Positions 20,437 through 32,595 of a DNA stretch of 64,000 bases are shown piece after piece. The notes below the pieces were generated by a model that did no database searches, was not told the origin of the DNA, and worked only from the letters and a program-made list of their open reading frames with translations. The stretch comes from Crossaster papposus (Eukaryota; Echinodermata; Asteroidea; Velatida; Solasteridae). The stretch spans positions 496,001 through 560,000 of the forward strand of contig JBAIAA010000315.1 of NCBI GenBank assembly GCA_037893245.1, given 5' to 3'. A program made the position numbers and the translations under genes. How positions within the stretch are numbered: the first letter of the stretch is position 1; the number at the start of each line of letters is the position of its first letter.

Positions 20437-20649
20437 TTAATAATGGTGTTTTGGAGTCTGGCACAATCCTTTCTTAGCGTAAACTGCGTGCATTGTTTTT
20501 CCTTTCAATACTTCAATTACCTGTGCATTTCCCAGGTAACAATAAGTGCCTTTTTCGGAACCGGCGACTTTCTTGATGGCCTTCGCTATATCCGCAATTA
20601 AGCGTGGCGGTATATAGTTCAACATTTGCAACAGTGCGTGGCGATCCAT
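20437..20649 (-). CDS. Hypothetical small protein or exon
   Basis: A 70-codon frame whose sequence looks coding: MDRHALLQMLNYIPPRLI, ADIAKAIKKVAGSEKG, TYCYLGNAQVIEVLKG, ending in TPKHHY. Its GC content is above its surroundings. An acceptor-like gacccgcag lies just upstream on the minus strand, so it may be a 3' exon. I do not recognise the family. The rest of 20,060-21,700 holds no other supported gene. Confidence 0.35.
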   Translation of the reverse strand: MDRHALLQMLNYIPPRLIADIAKAIKKVAGSEKGTYCYLGNAQVIEVLKGKTMHAVYAKKGLCQTPKHHY

Positions 20650-21965
20650 ACCGCCACGTCTGCGGGTCTATATAGGCCTCCAAGATTGTTGCTTTATTTT
20701 CAGTTTTTTTTCGAGAATAGCTTATCCAAACAAGTTCACGTAAAATTACACATTATTGGGTCCTGAGCAATACACCTGCCGATGTTCAACTTCATACGGT
20801 GTCTAGTTCTGGAGATAATCGAAATACGGTTATACACACACAGAGACAGACACCAAGACGGACTGACAGAGCCGTGGAATTATTGTAAGATTTCTAAAAC
20901 TTTACATTGTGTACGTTTACCGAATCATTCGTCTCTGAAATTCAACAATATTGATTTTAATTAAAGGTTGTTTAAACATCCAGCGTGTGTAGTCGCTGTG
21001 GTAGCATCCGTTTCCACAAAGCTATCACGGGTGATGTCCGGGCCTTTCTATTAGCATACCACGGGTATGTTTCCCTGTTTTCTGTCGCAGACGCATTCTC
21101 CAACATTAAACTCACCGGGACATTCTAGCAAAATGGGAAACAAGAAAAAAAAATGACATAAAATTATAACCAGTACAGTCTGGAGCATGGCAGTTTTCAC
21201 GCCTGTAAATAAAGCTGTAGGTTGTGGGTTCGGGTCGGGCCGAAAGCTGTTACAAAATAAAATCGAGAAAAACTAAAACACAATATTCAGTCATGCTATA
21301 TGTTCTGTGGCGGCCATTTAAAAAAATGGCCGTCCAGGCCGATACAAGTTAAATTTCACGTGCCTCCCAATCTATAAATGATTTTGTATGCAATTATAGA
21401 TATAATGTGCCATTTTGGTGCTTTTTATCACAAAATGTACAATCGGTTTAATATATTGAACTATGCCGATGCACTATTTGGCAAGGAACGTTGTCACAAA
21501 TTGCTCCTTCCCACCCAGAATTGAAATGAGTACCTAAATGGGTACCCATAAGGGCAGATATGGTTGTTATTAGCGGCGTTGCGCCGAAACGGCAGCGTGG
21601 AGTTGTATTCTCCCCAGGGGGCTGAGATGATATTCATGATATTTCGTGGGCTCAATTATTTAACCATTAGCAACCAAAGTACTATACTAATGGCACTATA
21701 TTACAGATGTCATAGCTATATATATCAGCTATAGACCATGTGCCCTCTGTTGACAAAATCCTGGCTTTGTCACGTGACCCCAACTTCCGCCGGGCAACAT
21801 ATCAACAACACGTACAGTACTACTACTAGTACATGCGTTAAACAATGTGTGTAAATCAATGACGGACAAATTGTGCTCTCTAAAAAACAGGTTTTTTTCA
21901 TGAAAATTCTTTTCGTTATTGGTTTCATATTTTCACGAGTCTTTAATAAATAGTTCCTAAAGACG

Positions 21966-24431
21966 ATGCCTGAGAGCTGCTGTGCTATCGGCTGCACAAA
22001 CCGCCGAAAAAAAGGGGAGAAAAATGGGCTTAAGTTCTACAGAATCCCAATCTCTGGCTCGAATAAGTTGAGAACGGAGAAACGTCGCCTGTGGTTGTCC
22101 GCGATTCGCCGAAAAAATTGGAGCGAAGCAGATACACACCATGCACGACTATGTAGTGCTCATTTTGTGAAAGGTTTGTCGATATTTTTGTAACATTTCA
22201 TTCTCATAAAAATTCAAAATGGAAGGCCGAAGACGACTACGACGTAGTTGCTGCCTCCATGCTGAACGGGTTCGGTGACGTGAACAACATAGCATTTTGG
22301 GGGGTATGTACACCCAGTTGTAGTTGTTGACCGCATGGAGGTCTATTCCTACGTACCTCCATGTTGACCGGTGGGGACAACAACATCTTCACACTTGCCG
22401 TGTGATGATGTTGTTGTCCCAAAATTGTTATACCTTTTAAGCCAAATATGGACTTTTTGAGAACACAATAAAATAAGAAATAAAACAATGTGGCTTTAAA
22501 ACGAGAATTTATTGTGTCTATGGACGATCAACTGATATATATTTTTGATTTGGCCTCATGAAGTTCGATCCCTCATCAGTAGTTTACATTAGATAAATTA
22601 TTTTTAAATGCGGTCCATACCCTCACACAATTCCCCCCCCCCCCCTTTCACATTATTTGTTTATTTTCTTCCGACTGGGAGCAAGTTTTCTGATTCTAGT
22701 TTTTAGGTTCCATTTATTATCAATCATGATGCATTGCTAACTCACTTGGTGGTTTCCAATTTTTAACAGGCAAGACTTCAGATGATCCTAATGATCCCGA
22801 CTTTGTGCCAACTGTATTCGTGTACAACAAGACTAATCAGAAGAAGGAAAAGCAACATCAGGACAGATTTGAGAGATTCAATCGGCGTAGAGAATCATTA
22901 GACTTACAACTGCCACCTGAGCATGATCGTCCTACTCCTAGTGAGCCAGATGATTCACAGAAAGAGGTTGCAGAGATTTTGGTCCAGATGCATGCCTACG
23001 TCACAGAAGAGGCAGTTAACTTTGATGAGCATGATGGTAAGACAGAAATGTTCACTTTCAATTTTCGGTTTGTGGTCTCGTTATGACCGAGTAAAGACTA
23101 GAGTACAGCATTGGTAAATGCTCGTGTTTATTATGCACACATTTATAATAACCTGTGAACATTCAATAATAATAATAACTGGATTTATAAAGCGTTCAAT
23201 TTTCAAGGGATACAAGAAATTTCCGTTCCGCGATATCATCGACAGTAAAATACACTTTGTTTGTGCGCTATGCATTTTAATGGTAAATAATATCACTCGT
23301 ATGATAATATTCAAAATCAACATCAAAGGTATAAATCTAATTGATGATTGTACCATTTTCATCAACAAAATAAGTTTTACAGGTTTTTTATTCGACATGT
23401 TTTACACAGATTGTGGTGATGATCAACCATGTAGGTGCAAGGAGCTCCTTGAGGAAAATGCAGCACTGTCATCAGAGGTCACCAACCTGCGACAAGAACT
23501 GGATGAAGCCTTGGTACAAAACGAAAAGCTGCAAGAGAAAATTTTCAGCTACAACACTATCAAAAACGACAAAACAAAGTTCAAGTTTTATACTGGGCTT
23601 GAAAGTACAGCAATTTTTATGTGGTTGCTTTCATTGTGTCAGACAGCCATGATGTGGAAAAAAGTGAGAAAAACTGCATGCAGTTGGGAAAATCAAATGC
23701 TCATGGTTTTAATGAAGATGCGCCTGGGACTGAGAGACAAGGACATTTCATACAGGTATGGGATACACAGGACTATCATCTCAAGAATAATGAGGACATG
23801 GATCCCAAAGATGGCTGCGGTACTGAAGGAGACAATTACCTGGCCAAGTAGACTGTCAGTGAGGCAAGACTTACCTCAGTGCTTTAAAACACATTTTAAG
23901 CGAACAGTGGCAATAATTGATTGTACAGAGATTTTTATTGAACGACCATTAAATTTAACTGCTCGAGCTGAAACATACTCAAATTATAAAAACCATAATA
24001 CAATCAAATACTTGGTAAGCATTACACCAAGTGGTGCCGTTAGTTTCATCTCTCCTGGATGGGGTGGAAGAGTTTCAGACAAGGAAATAACTCTTAAATG
24101 TGGTTTGTTGAACAAATTGGATCCTGGTGATGATGTTGTGGCTGATAGGGGTTTCAATGTTAAAGAAGAAATGGCCATACTAGGGTGCAGACTTATGGTT
24201 CCTGCCTACACAAAGGGGAAAAAACAACTTTCAAAAGAAGATGTTGACAAATCAAGAAAGCTGTCACGTGTACGCATACATGTTGAACGTGTCATTGGAC
24301 GTTTGAAGTCATTTAATGTACTACAAACAATTATTCCTATCACACAGGTAGACATGCTTGATGAAATAGTAACCATATGTGCTGGACTTACAAATTTAAA
24401 TGTTAGTGTTGTACCACAGTATCAAAAGTGA
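21966..24431 (+). CDS. THAP-domain DDE_Tnp_4 transposase
   Basis: Three exons: 21966-22173, 22770-23036 and 23410-24431, with phases 1 and 1 and good AG/GT borders. Exon 1 is a THAP zinc finger with CAIGCTN, RRLWLSAIRR and CSAHF (C2CH), which binds the element ends. Exon 2 is a charged linker. Exon 3 has a CRCKELLEENAALSSEV coiled coil, then a DDE nuclease: IIDCTEIFIERP (first Asp), VVADRGF (second Asp) and HVERVIGRLK (Glu). No stop or frameshift is visible, and the predicted length is about 500 residues. This is probably the catalytic transposase of the surrounding element. Confidence 0.88.
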
Positions 24432-25310
24432 AATGTATGGACCCAGTAAGCACATCCTCAAAGTTTTCCTGAAATGATATTATCAAATTGCAAATGTTAT
24501 TAAAGTGTAACTGAAAGCCCGATTACACTTTTGGTAATGTGTCTGTAAATGCTTCTGTACTTCATAGGAACCAAGAGATATATGTGAAACAAACCAACCT
24601 GTGAATATCTCAGCTCATTTTGTTTACTTTTAGAGAAAAAAGTAAATAATGTATTCTAATGGTTGGTGTTTTTGTCTCGCAGACAAAATTTCTTTTGGGG
24701 TCTTATTTCACAAATACATGTACATGCATTTCGAAAAACGCTAAAACAGGCTGAAATATTTCAAGGAAAGTTTGCTACTATCATAAACTTTTTACCTTGT
24801 AAGTTTCATGTCAATCTTTTATTTTGTGTTTTTTGGAGCTTTAATTCACCTGAATTTTCAGTTTGTTTTGAGTTTGTTTGCAGATTCATTTTAGGTTTAC
24901 AAATTTATTTTACGGATGAGGTGCATTACTGATAATGTTGGAAAGACTCGGTGGCATAGAGATATTTTTTTCCCCGGGGAGGGGGTGACATTATTAGTAA
25001 TGTTGGCACGGCTGTTACAACTACTCTGCTTACTCCATTTGAATAAAAAATAAGACACATCATTGGTAATGTTGGCAAGACTGCTGGTCTTCAAATGTTT
25101 ATACAAAATTGGTTATATTCATACAAAATAATGCTGATCCTAAAATTTGGGCCATGACATTTGGTTCTGATGATTTAATGTTACATCATACTGTATGTAC
25201 TGTGTGCCATTTATTTCAAGGTACCCACTTGCAATAAACATGTAGAAAATTTCATTTTTGCAGCCAAATGTTCATGTTTCTAGTTGTGTTTTCATAATAC
25301 CGCATTAGTT
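24432..25310. repeat. Gap between convergent transposon genes, weak 60-bp repeat
   Basis: Non-coding. Three degenerate copies of a word like attggtaatgttggcaagac occur near 24,930, 24,990 and 25,050, about 60 bp apart. Both transposon genes should end transcription here. Confidence 0.5.
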
Positions 25311-27897
25311 TTAATTATTGTTACCACGACAGTTGTTACAAAACCAGAGTCTACCTGGCATTCTTTTCAACTGCACACAACTCAGATGGAACCTCTTTAC
25401 TTTACAGCTTGGCCCACCACAATTCACCATTTTGCCAAAAGCTGGTCTGTTACAGAAACACATGTTTCTATCGTCACCAGACAAAAGGGGATCGTTCGTT
25501 CTCGTCAGAACCTCTGGGAGGACATATTTCATGTAATTTCTAGAAATTATTTTCTCAATTTCTTTGCCAAAAACAATATCTCTGTAAATACGCTCAACAC
25601 AATAGTCCTTTGGTGTCTACACCATAAAGTCACAGTACACACTCTCTAAATCTAAACACAGAATTTGGAACTGCACCTGGAAGAAGTACTCATGGTTTCG
25701 TTTTAGTTTGCAATTCTCATCAAGGTAAAAGTTAGACTGATGTATGCCTTCTGCAATGCTTGATGTCTTGAGACGGTAAGGACACTTTACCTCTAAAATC
25801 CCAACACCACAGCAGTTGCAACCCACTTGGCCGTCTGGGGTGGCACCCATCCATGGTTTCTCTGTGTGTACAAATAGACCACACTGATGAAAACTGAAGT
25901 TTTCATGTAGACATTTGTAGTCTTCGGTGTATTGTTGTACCGCAGTGACCTCCTTCGTACGCCCCCATCGCAATGCTGGAACGTCAGGGGGTGCTTTGCT
26001 GTATCCCATAATTTCCCCAACTATTCTTTTGGGGTTAGTTGTGGATTGGAGTGTGTACAGTTTCTTGGCTCTGCTGGCTGTAACTCTTCCAGCTCGGTGT
26101 TCCTGCCAAGCTGGATTTTCCGCTTGCCCCATAGTTGCACGCTCAAGTGTTAATATGGCATTTGTTGTGAACTCGGACTGGAGTTTACGTGCAACATGTG
26201 CCACCCTCTCTCCAAGTTCTGTTGCACCAAGTAATGCATTTCTTGCATCAAAGTGATGCGTGATCGGTTCTGGAAGATCGTTGAGTAGGTTGCTTTCATC
26301 TTCAGATGCAGAGTCTGTAGCATCACTGTCGCTGTTTTCATGCAGTGTAAACAGTGCTGCACCTGGTGCAATTTCCTTCAACTCACGGAAATCAGTTGCA
26401 GATATATGGGGCGCATCTCTCGGCTCTTGAATCCTAGGCCCCTTTGCAGGCAGATCTTCTTGTGTAGCTTTAGGCCTTTTGAAATTGATGGTTGACAATG
26501 CTTTGGGATTTACCTGTGTACAATATTTGAAGAAACAAAATGTTGAAACATTTTGCAATATCAACATTTCTGTGACCTTCAATGGAGTACTGAGCAGGTA
26601 ACATTATGTTACTTACTGAAAAATAATAAATTAACTTAAATCGGATAAGTTTGCACCACCTACTGTCGGAAAGTAGATAGGATATGATGACTTTTCGAAT
26701 TTATCTACACTGCCGCAAAGTAATATAATTTTCTACTGTCACTAAGTACAATAGTTGTCATGCTTCTGCTAGAGTACTTGAGTAGTGTAGATACATTCGA
26801 GAAGTCCCCCGATCTTATCTACTTTCGACAGTAGATAATACACATGGTGTTACCGCAAACTTATCCGATTTAGATACCACAAAAAAAGCCTCGAAACTTT
26901 CAAATAAAGAACCATTAGTATACTAACCTTTTGTTTTGGAGCCTTCCACGCACATGGTAAACTTGTAACAGATGGTTTATCCAGTAGTAGTCGTCGCTTG
27001 GTAGCCTCAACAAAATACATCAGTGCTGCAACGTGTGAGCATGCTGTTCCCAATCTTTAAAACGAAAAATGAACACAACCTTTTTTAATAACATTTTGGC
27101 AATTAAGGATTCTTTTTAAACATTTGTTGTATATATATGTGTTAAACTAAATGCTTGGGCCCCATCCCCTGGATCCTCCAGTCCACTCGTACACTTTAGT
27201 ATGGAGGAGTCCACCCCTGGCACTGGCAGTAAAACGTGAACTTAATTTGCTTCACAACAATTTGAATGATAATTTTGTTTGATTTTATAAAATAAAAATA
27301 GTGTACAGCACTAAAATTAAAAAGCATGGATTCTGTATCACAGTAATTTGAGTAAAGCGTTACAGATGGGCAGCAGCAATGTCATTTATGAAAATGTTAT
27401 GGTCTACTGAAATAAGACAAGCATTGTGAACAATTAAATTCGTGCTTACCCCGCCATACATGTACATGATGCAGTATGAACCGTGCCACAGTTCTGCACA
27501 CATATCCAAGCGTCAAACATGTCTTCGTCAGAGCGTGGATTTTGACGTTGACCCGGCAAGACTAAACTTCGTATGTAACAGTACTGGGTTTCTTTTACTT
27601 TATGATAAAAACACTTCTGGACATGAACAGACACGAAGTAGTTGTAGGCTTCCAACGAACGAAATGCTTTTAGAGATTCATGGGTAAATTCACTTGGTGT
27701 ATAAATGAGATAGTGGTAGATGTCGGCAAATTGCAGCTGTGGCCATTTGTCGGTGCTGTCAAACCAATGAACCAATCGAGCTTATTTATGCTGTACGGAT
27801 CCGGTAAAATCACCCCGGAGTTTGTCTGCAAACGGTTATGATACGTTTTCCGATTCTCGTCAGTCATAGACAAAACAATGTTAGGTTTGGGTATCAT
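25311..27897 (-). pseudogene. SWIM-YqaJ-PHD accessory gene of the transposon
   Basis: Minus-strand exons are about 27,897-27,444, 27,054-26,928 and 26,513-25,311. The first contains ILPDPYSI, QFADIYHYLIYTPSEFTHES and SCTCMAG. The second completes a SWIM finger (TACSHVAALMY). The third has acidic linkers, then a YqaJ-type nuclease (HRAGRVTASRAKKLY, LRWGRTKEVTAVQQY, MGATPDGQVG, ILEVKCPYR, YFFQVQFQI) and a PHD finger (CFCNRP, CGGPSCK, FHLSC, WFCNNC). One TAG (25,617-25,619) falls after DFMV where homologous proteins carry Trp. An 8-bp duplication near 27,763-27,778 shifts the frame after KLDW. Confidence 0.8.
26637..26872. mobile_element. Nested MITE inside the transposon intron
   Basis: The inverted ends taaatcggataagtttgc and gcaaacttatccgattta are perfect over 18 bp, with further inverted similarity inward (tactgtcggaaagtagata). 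It is 236 bp and non-coding. It lies between the SWIM and YqaJ exons of the accessory gene, so it came later than the host transposon. Confidence 0.8.
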
Positions 27898-28087
27898 TAT
27901 GCCCTAATTAATCGTGCATTTTGACGTATAAAATCAGGCTAATTGTGCGACGTAAACCACCGGACACTATCGTGCATGAACACAACGACATGCGTTTCTG
28001 CCCGTCAACATGCGCGCGCATCGTGTTGTGGTTTAGGAGTGACGTCAGAGGGCACATCATCTATATATATATATACAGATGTCATAG

Positions 28088-28318
28088 CTAAATAAATAAC
28101 CAGATCCAGGCGTAGAACTCCTGGAAGCTGAACTTCTGGTTGCCGTCCTTGTCTCCAAGCAGGATGAAGGCCTCGGCCTGGCTCTTGGTCATGCCCAGGT
28201 CGTTTTCCGCTAACACCTTTAGTTCATCACTGTTGAGAGAGCCACTCCCATCTTTGTCATATTTTGAGAAAAGGCTTTTCAACACCACCATCGGTACGTC
28301 GCTGTTGAACAAACTCAT
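28088..28318 (-). CDS. Short EF-hand calcium-binding protein
   Basis: It starts MSLFNSDVPMVV and runs 76 residues. Two canonical EF-hand loops are visible, DKDGSGSLNSDE and DKDGNQKFSFQE, each with Asp at 1 and 3 and Glu at 12, separated by a helix pair (LAENDLGMTKSQAEAFILL). The end WIWLFI lies directly at the 16-bp repeat flanking the transposon, so the true C-terminus may have been cut or replaced by the insertion. A 5' untranslated exon upstream is possible, since tccaag lies just before the ATG. A two-hand protein of this size is plausible alone or as one exon of a larger one. Confidence 0.7.
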   Translation of the reverse strand: MSLFNSDVPMVVLKSLFSKYDKDGSGSLNSDELKVLAENDLGMTKSQAEAFILLGDKDGNQKFSFQEFYAWIWLFI

Positions 28319-28584
28319 CTTGGATATAACTCTAACAAGAAAGACAAAAAGGTTGATGATACTAAATATTTTTCTGCTCCTAAAACAACTGTCAACTGTC
28401 ATCAACATTTTCGACTTCAATTCTATGGCTATAAGCACCAAATAACCTCCTATGTATGTCAATACATACATAGGAGACTCATATCGCCGGTATCTGCCGT
28501 AAACGGCACTCATTGCGCTTCTGCGGCGCACTTTGCAGCCACTGCCAGAAACACCGGGGCAAACCCCTCCCCTTAGCGCGCGAT

Positions 28585-28800
28585 GAGTGTTACTGGGTTA
28601 TTTTACATGTACGTGCATTACACAACACAATAGACCTACAGCTTTACGTCCCATCCGAAAGACGAAGCAATAGTGGTTAAGTGTCTTGCTTAGGGACACG
28701 CGTGTCAAGACCGAGACTCGAACCCACACTCCGCTGATCAGACACAATATAGTGCTCGAGTCCACGCGCTCTTAACCACTCGGCCATAACACTCGGCCGT
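28585..28800 (-). mobile_element. tRNA-Ser/Leu-derived SINE
   Basis: On the minus strand: gttatggccgagtggttaag (A-box), ggttcgagtctcggtcttga (B-box), then cttcgtctttcggatgggac and gtaaagctgtaggtctatt. The head closely follows a tRNA-Ser/Leu layout and the body is typical of widespread invertebrate SINEs. Confidence 0.65.
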
Positions 28801-29532
28801 AACAAGGTCAATCAGTGCAAAAATGTTGAAGAAACATGAATCTGGGACTGAGCACCATTTTCAATTTTGTTAGGAAGTACTTAGAAAGTTTTCTTATCTC
28901 TCCATGGACTTTGGGGAAAGATTACCACATTTACGGTAAAAGTTCTTTTCGGATAATTCCCTGCGTTTCCTTCTTTTGTTTTTCCCTTGCCGACTATTGT
29001 TCTCTATATTTTCACATCATTCGTTCTCACTTTTTTTCAATCGTCCATGTGTCTTACCTGTGATTCGAACCTACGCTGTTCTGCAGATTTTAGACAGATT
29101 TCACGGAAGCGCCTCTCGGCCACGCGGACGATATTGCGAGGAATAATGGATTTGATATATTTAAAGGTTTTATTGATTGAAAGGTCAGTGAAGGTCAATG
29201 AATATTTTTTTTTATATTCAGGTTGATCTAGGTGTATATCGAGGAGTTCCGGTATCTAAATATTAGTTTCAACTGTTCTAGCATACACCTAGTTGTGGGG
29301 ACAGGTTCTTTTGTTCTTTTTGGAAAAAAAACTGACCGAGTTGTGCATGGGGACATTTTGCTGTCCCCACAGCATTTTGGGTCTCCAGTAAAGAGGTCTA
29401 GAGGTATAATTGGGTTATGGTATAATGAGAGAAAATCTAGAAAAAGACAAATTAGGGTGATGTTGAAAATTTTAGGTCCATGAACGCAACTTTGAGTGAC
29501 CTCAGGTTTTGCCCCAGTCACGTTTCCGCTGG
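28801..29532. other. Intergenic, no gene seen
   Basis: No supported gene. A short echo, atacacctag, occurs near 29,284, and ggggaca words recur near 29,297-29,366. Nothing is classified. Confidence 0.4.
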
Positions 29533-29651
29533 GCGCCGGGCGGAGTGGGGGCGCCGGGCGGAGTGGGGGCGCCGGGCGGAGTGGGGGCGCCGGGCGGAGT
29601 GGGGGCGCCGGGCGGAGTGGGGGCGCCGGGCGGAGTGGGGGCGCCGGGCGG
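29533..29651 (+). repeat. 18-bp GC-rich minisatellite
   Basis: Six perfect copies of gcgccgggcggagtgggg and a seventh partial copy. Both strands are open in several frames across it only because the unit is a multiple of three. Confidence 0.95.
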
Positions 29652-30420
29652 TCACCCGATGTACCGGCTATCGCAGACAAATCCCAGATGTCTCAAATTG
29701 CACTTGTTCACGGTCACATGAAATACGGACGCCGCACTGCAACAAATGAGATTTCCGCCGATTAAGTCGAACGGACAACGGACGGAGACCGTAGGGTGGC
29801 CATATGGACATCGTCCAGGCACTGTACGGAGCCTTAAGGCACCCGGCTGATGTTTTACGGGGGGAGGCCGGACGTATCCCGCACGATGCCCGCTTGGGAT
29901 TGTATAGACACCGTACGGTCCAGGTGGCCCCCGAGCCTTTCCTATAATCTCTTAATTAATATTTTAATGCCCGTATGATGCCGCCGGGTGTCATGGGGTG
30001 CCGTTAGGCCATCGGACGGCTCCCTTACGGGTCCCCTGCGGTTTATTTGCGATGGGTTGGTTAAAAAAAAAGTCTGCCGACCATCGGAAAACTACTCCGC
30101 GTTAAAAGTTGGCGGCGGCCCGTGCGGCGTGTTTTAATCGGCCGATAGCTCCGATTGATCCGCCGGTGACCGTAAGATTTCCCCGATTCCCGTGCAATTT
30201 TAGGCAAAAAGCTCGCCGGGCGGGCGCCTTTCCTACAATTGGCGTAAATGTGACATAAAAAATCACCGTCACCACGAAGTAACACTAATGCCACGTGGTA
30301 CGCGCGACCCCTTTCTGGCGTTTTCACGAAGTAACGCTTTATGCGGGGTGAAAACAAACGTATAGCTCCGTCACCGCTGTTCCACAAGCTCCGTGGGCAA
30401 CGTTAGATTAACGCGCATGT
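29652..30420. other. CpG-rich intergenic block
   Basis: Strikingly richer in GC and CpG than everything around it, with many ccgtacgg and ggccg words. No convincing gene is seen. It could be a CpG island, an old GC-rich repeat or foreign DNA. Confidence 0.45.
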
Positions 30421-32160
30421 GCTAATTGTATCGAGCTGTATCGTAACATGCATTATTCATAAGCTCGAAGAATTAAAAAAGAAGAAGATTGGCTAGAACT
30501 TTCCTAAAAACTGCTCGTATACACTAAGTATTTAATAATAAGCAATAAGTTTCGCCCAAAAGGATGTGAACATATTTTCACATCTTCGTGGGTAAAATGT
30601 AATTTATTGTCGGCAAAATCAACGGCCTTCAATGCGTTGAACAGAGGCACTAATGAACGTAAAACAGTCCAAGAAAAACATAATTTTTCAAAAAGAAGTA
30701 AAGTTTATCTTATACATGTATACGATCATCATGAAAACATCATTGAGACTTTTTTTTCATTGTTCATTAACGGTTGTTTCGAAAGAAAGAGCCCCTAAAC
30801 TCGCTTACAATTAGGGGAATTTCCTGGTGGGATTTTCGCATAATTTAGCCACGCCCCTTAAACAACTTTGGTGCTTTACGTGGATGCGAAACGCGCAGTA
30901 GCGTATTACATGTACGTGGGGTGGATCATTGCATACACGTACTTTCTGACTGGATACAGGAATTTGCCCACGTGTACAGTACATGCGGACTTTATACGGT
31001 GCGACCACTTAGGCCTATAGCAAAAAAAGAAGCTGTTTCCAGTGTCTCGTTATAACGCGTATCTAAATAATAAATAATGCAGAGTCCACCATCCGAAAAC
31101 AGGACAAACTACGCTATCACTAGAACAAACAAACTACATGTATCTAGAACAAACTATACTATATAGGCTTGGCCAATGTGTTTAAAACAAGATAGTCGCG
31201 TTTGTCCAAGATATGGAATACATTGCAATAGATGCTACGATCGCGTACGTACGTACGGCGACAGGTCAATTCCTTCGGTGACGCATCATTGACCAACGCC
31301 CCAGGTGTACTTTTTTGTATGTGTATTTGCAAGGCAATGAAATGGGGGCTTAGTATTATCGCCTCTGCCTCATGAGTCGTGTATTTAACCGCTTCATGCG
31401 TGGCTCTGTTTTGGGTTTTTTAAATAATTAAAGTCTTCCACAGTGGCATTTGTTCTTTATTAGGTCTGTCCAACGGTACTTCTCTTAATTGATTCAGAGT
31501 AAACTTCCCAACACGACGAAAAATTCTGGTATTTTAATGTTTTCGATTACATGAACCAAACCGATGCTGGACGGCTGACCAACATTGACAACAAATTGGC
31601 GTCTTGCAAAGTCTGTTGGAATATTCTTGTAATTAAGAATTGATGATCAACCTGAAGTTTTTTTGTTCATGTATAAAAACAGGTAACCAGTGTGCAGTAC
31701 ATGTATTATGTGTTCAAACCTGTATGTCATGTGTTGGTAATAAGTCTAGCTGCAGCTTTCTAAAACCTTTTTACATGTGATTGTATTCACACCCCCTTAT
31801 CCCCTTGGTCTGTCTTTGATCCTATATACCCACACTGACCTCATCCTTTATTCTCTTAGCCTAATGCTCCTTTTGTTGATTGTTCCACTGGACTCTGTTA
31901 TTTCTCTTTTGGCGTTTCTTCTGCCAACCATGATGCATGTTGTATGTCCCCCTTTATATGTTTAGTTTCATGTACATTGCAACAGCCATTTTTTTTTTAA
32001 AGAGACTTGTTATTAGATCGAAATATTAGGCCCTCTTAACTTATTTGATTTTAATTGTGTGCAATGGGCAGACCGTACGATAGGCTATTACAATAATTAT
32101 TTAGACGGCTTGTCACAAACGCGTAATTAACACTGAAAGGGAATCGTGAGACAGGAATTC
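30421..32160. other. Intergenic, no gene seen
   Basis: AT-rich DNA with no supported feature over about 1.7 kb apart from short homopolymers. Confidence 0.5.
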
Positions 32161-32171
32161 ACTTATTTTAG

Positions 32172-32523
32172 AGTTGGAGTTGCAGTGCGTTCACCTCGCG
32201 ATGTTTTCACCTCGCTAAAATATTTGCTTGGCAGCGACCGTGGCAAACGGGAAGTGCCGTGGTCATCTTTGGTCCGAAACAGAATAGTAGTTGCGTCCTC
32301 CTACTTCACAAGTTTGTTTGAATCAATGTACGCACTACAGAAGTCTGACCCAGAACCAAACAAACTATCCCCATTAACTCACCTACAGTTTGGTTCACCA
32401 ACAGCACTGAAAACCTTGAAGCATGATATGCTTAAGTTGAGAAAAAACCGGCGAAGGATGCAACTTCTGAGACCGGAACCAGGAAGTAATCCATTTGAGT
32501 TCTTGTTTGCGTTAACCGCTTGA
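32172..32523 (+). CDS. Hypothetical 3' terminal exon
   Basis: Acceptor cttattttag, then an open frame reading VGVAVRSPRDVFTSLKYLLG, VPWSSLVRNRIVVASSYFT, TALKTLKHDMLKLRKNRRRM and ending EFLFALTA. Composition looks coding, but I do not recognise it. The next clear aataaa is near 33,259, about 740 bp on and beyond an inverted-repeat element. Confidence 0.35.
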
Positions 32524-32595
32524 ATGGCGCCCTCATCAACTGCTCGAATAGCGCCCTCTGCTTCAGCCTTGTGATCTGGTGTTTAACAAAGTGTG

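Larger units (their letters stand above)
21729..28067. mobile_element. ISL2EU-like DNA transposon, about 6.3 kb
   Basis: The terminal inverted repeats tatagaccatgtgccctctg (21,730-21,749) and, at the right end in reverse complement, tatagatgatgtgccctctg (28,046-28,065) match at 18 of 20 positions. Between them lie a plus-strand THAP plus DDE transposase and a convergent minus-strand SWIM-YqaJ-PHD gene. That gene pair is characteristic of ISL2EU-type transposons. The 16-bp word acagatgtcatagcta stands as a direct repeat just outside both ends (21,703-21,718 and 28,075-28,090). The accessory gene has one premature stop and one small insertion, whereas the transposase looks intact. Confidence 0.82.

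Noticed and set aside
29480-29765. Long AEWGRR or RPAPPL repeat proteins across the 18-bp minisatellite
   Set aside because: Open on both strands and in several frames because the unit is 18 bp. No start context or splice support.
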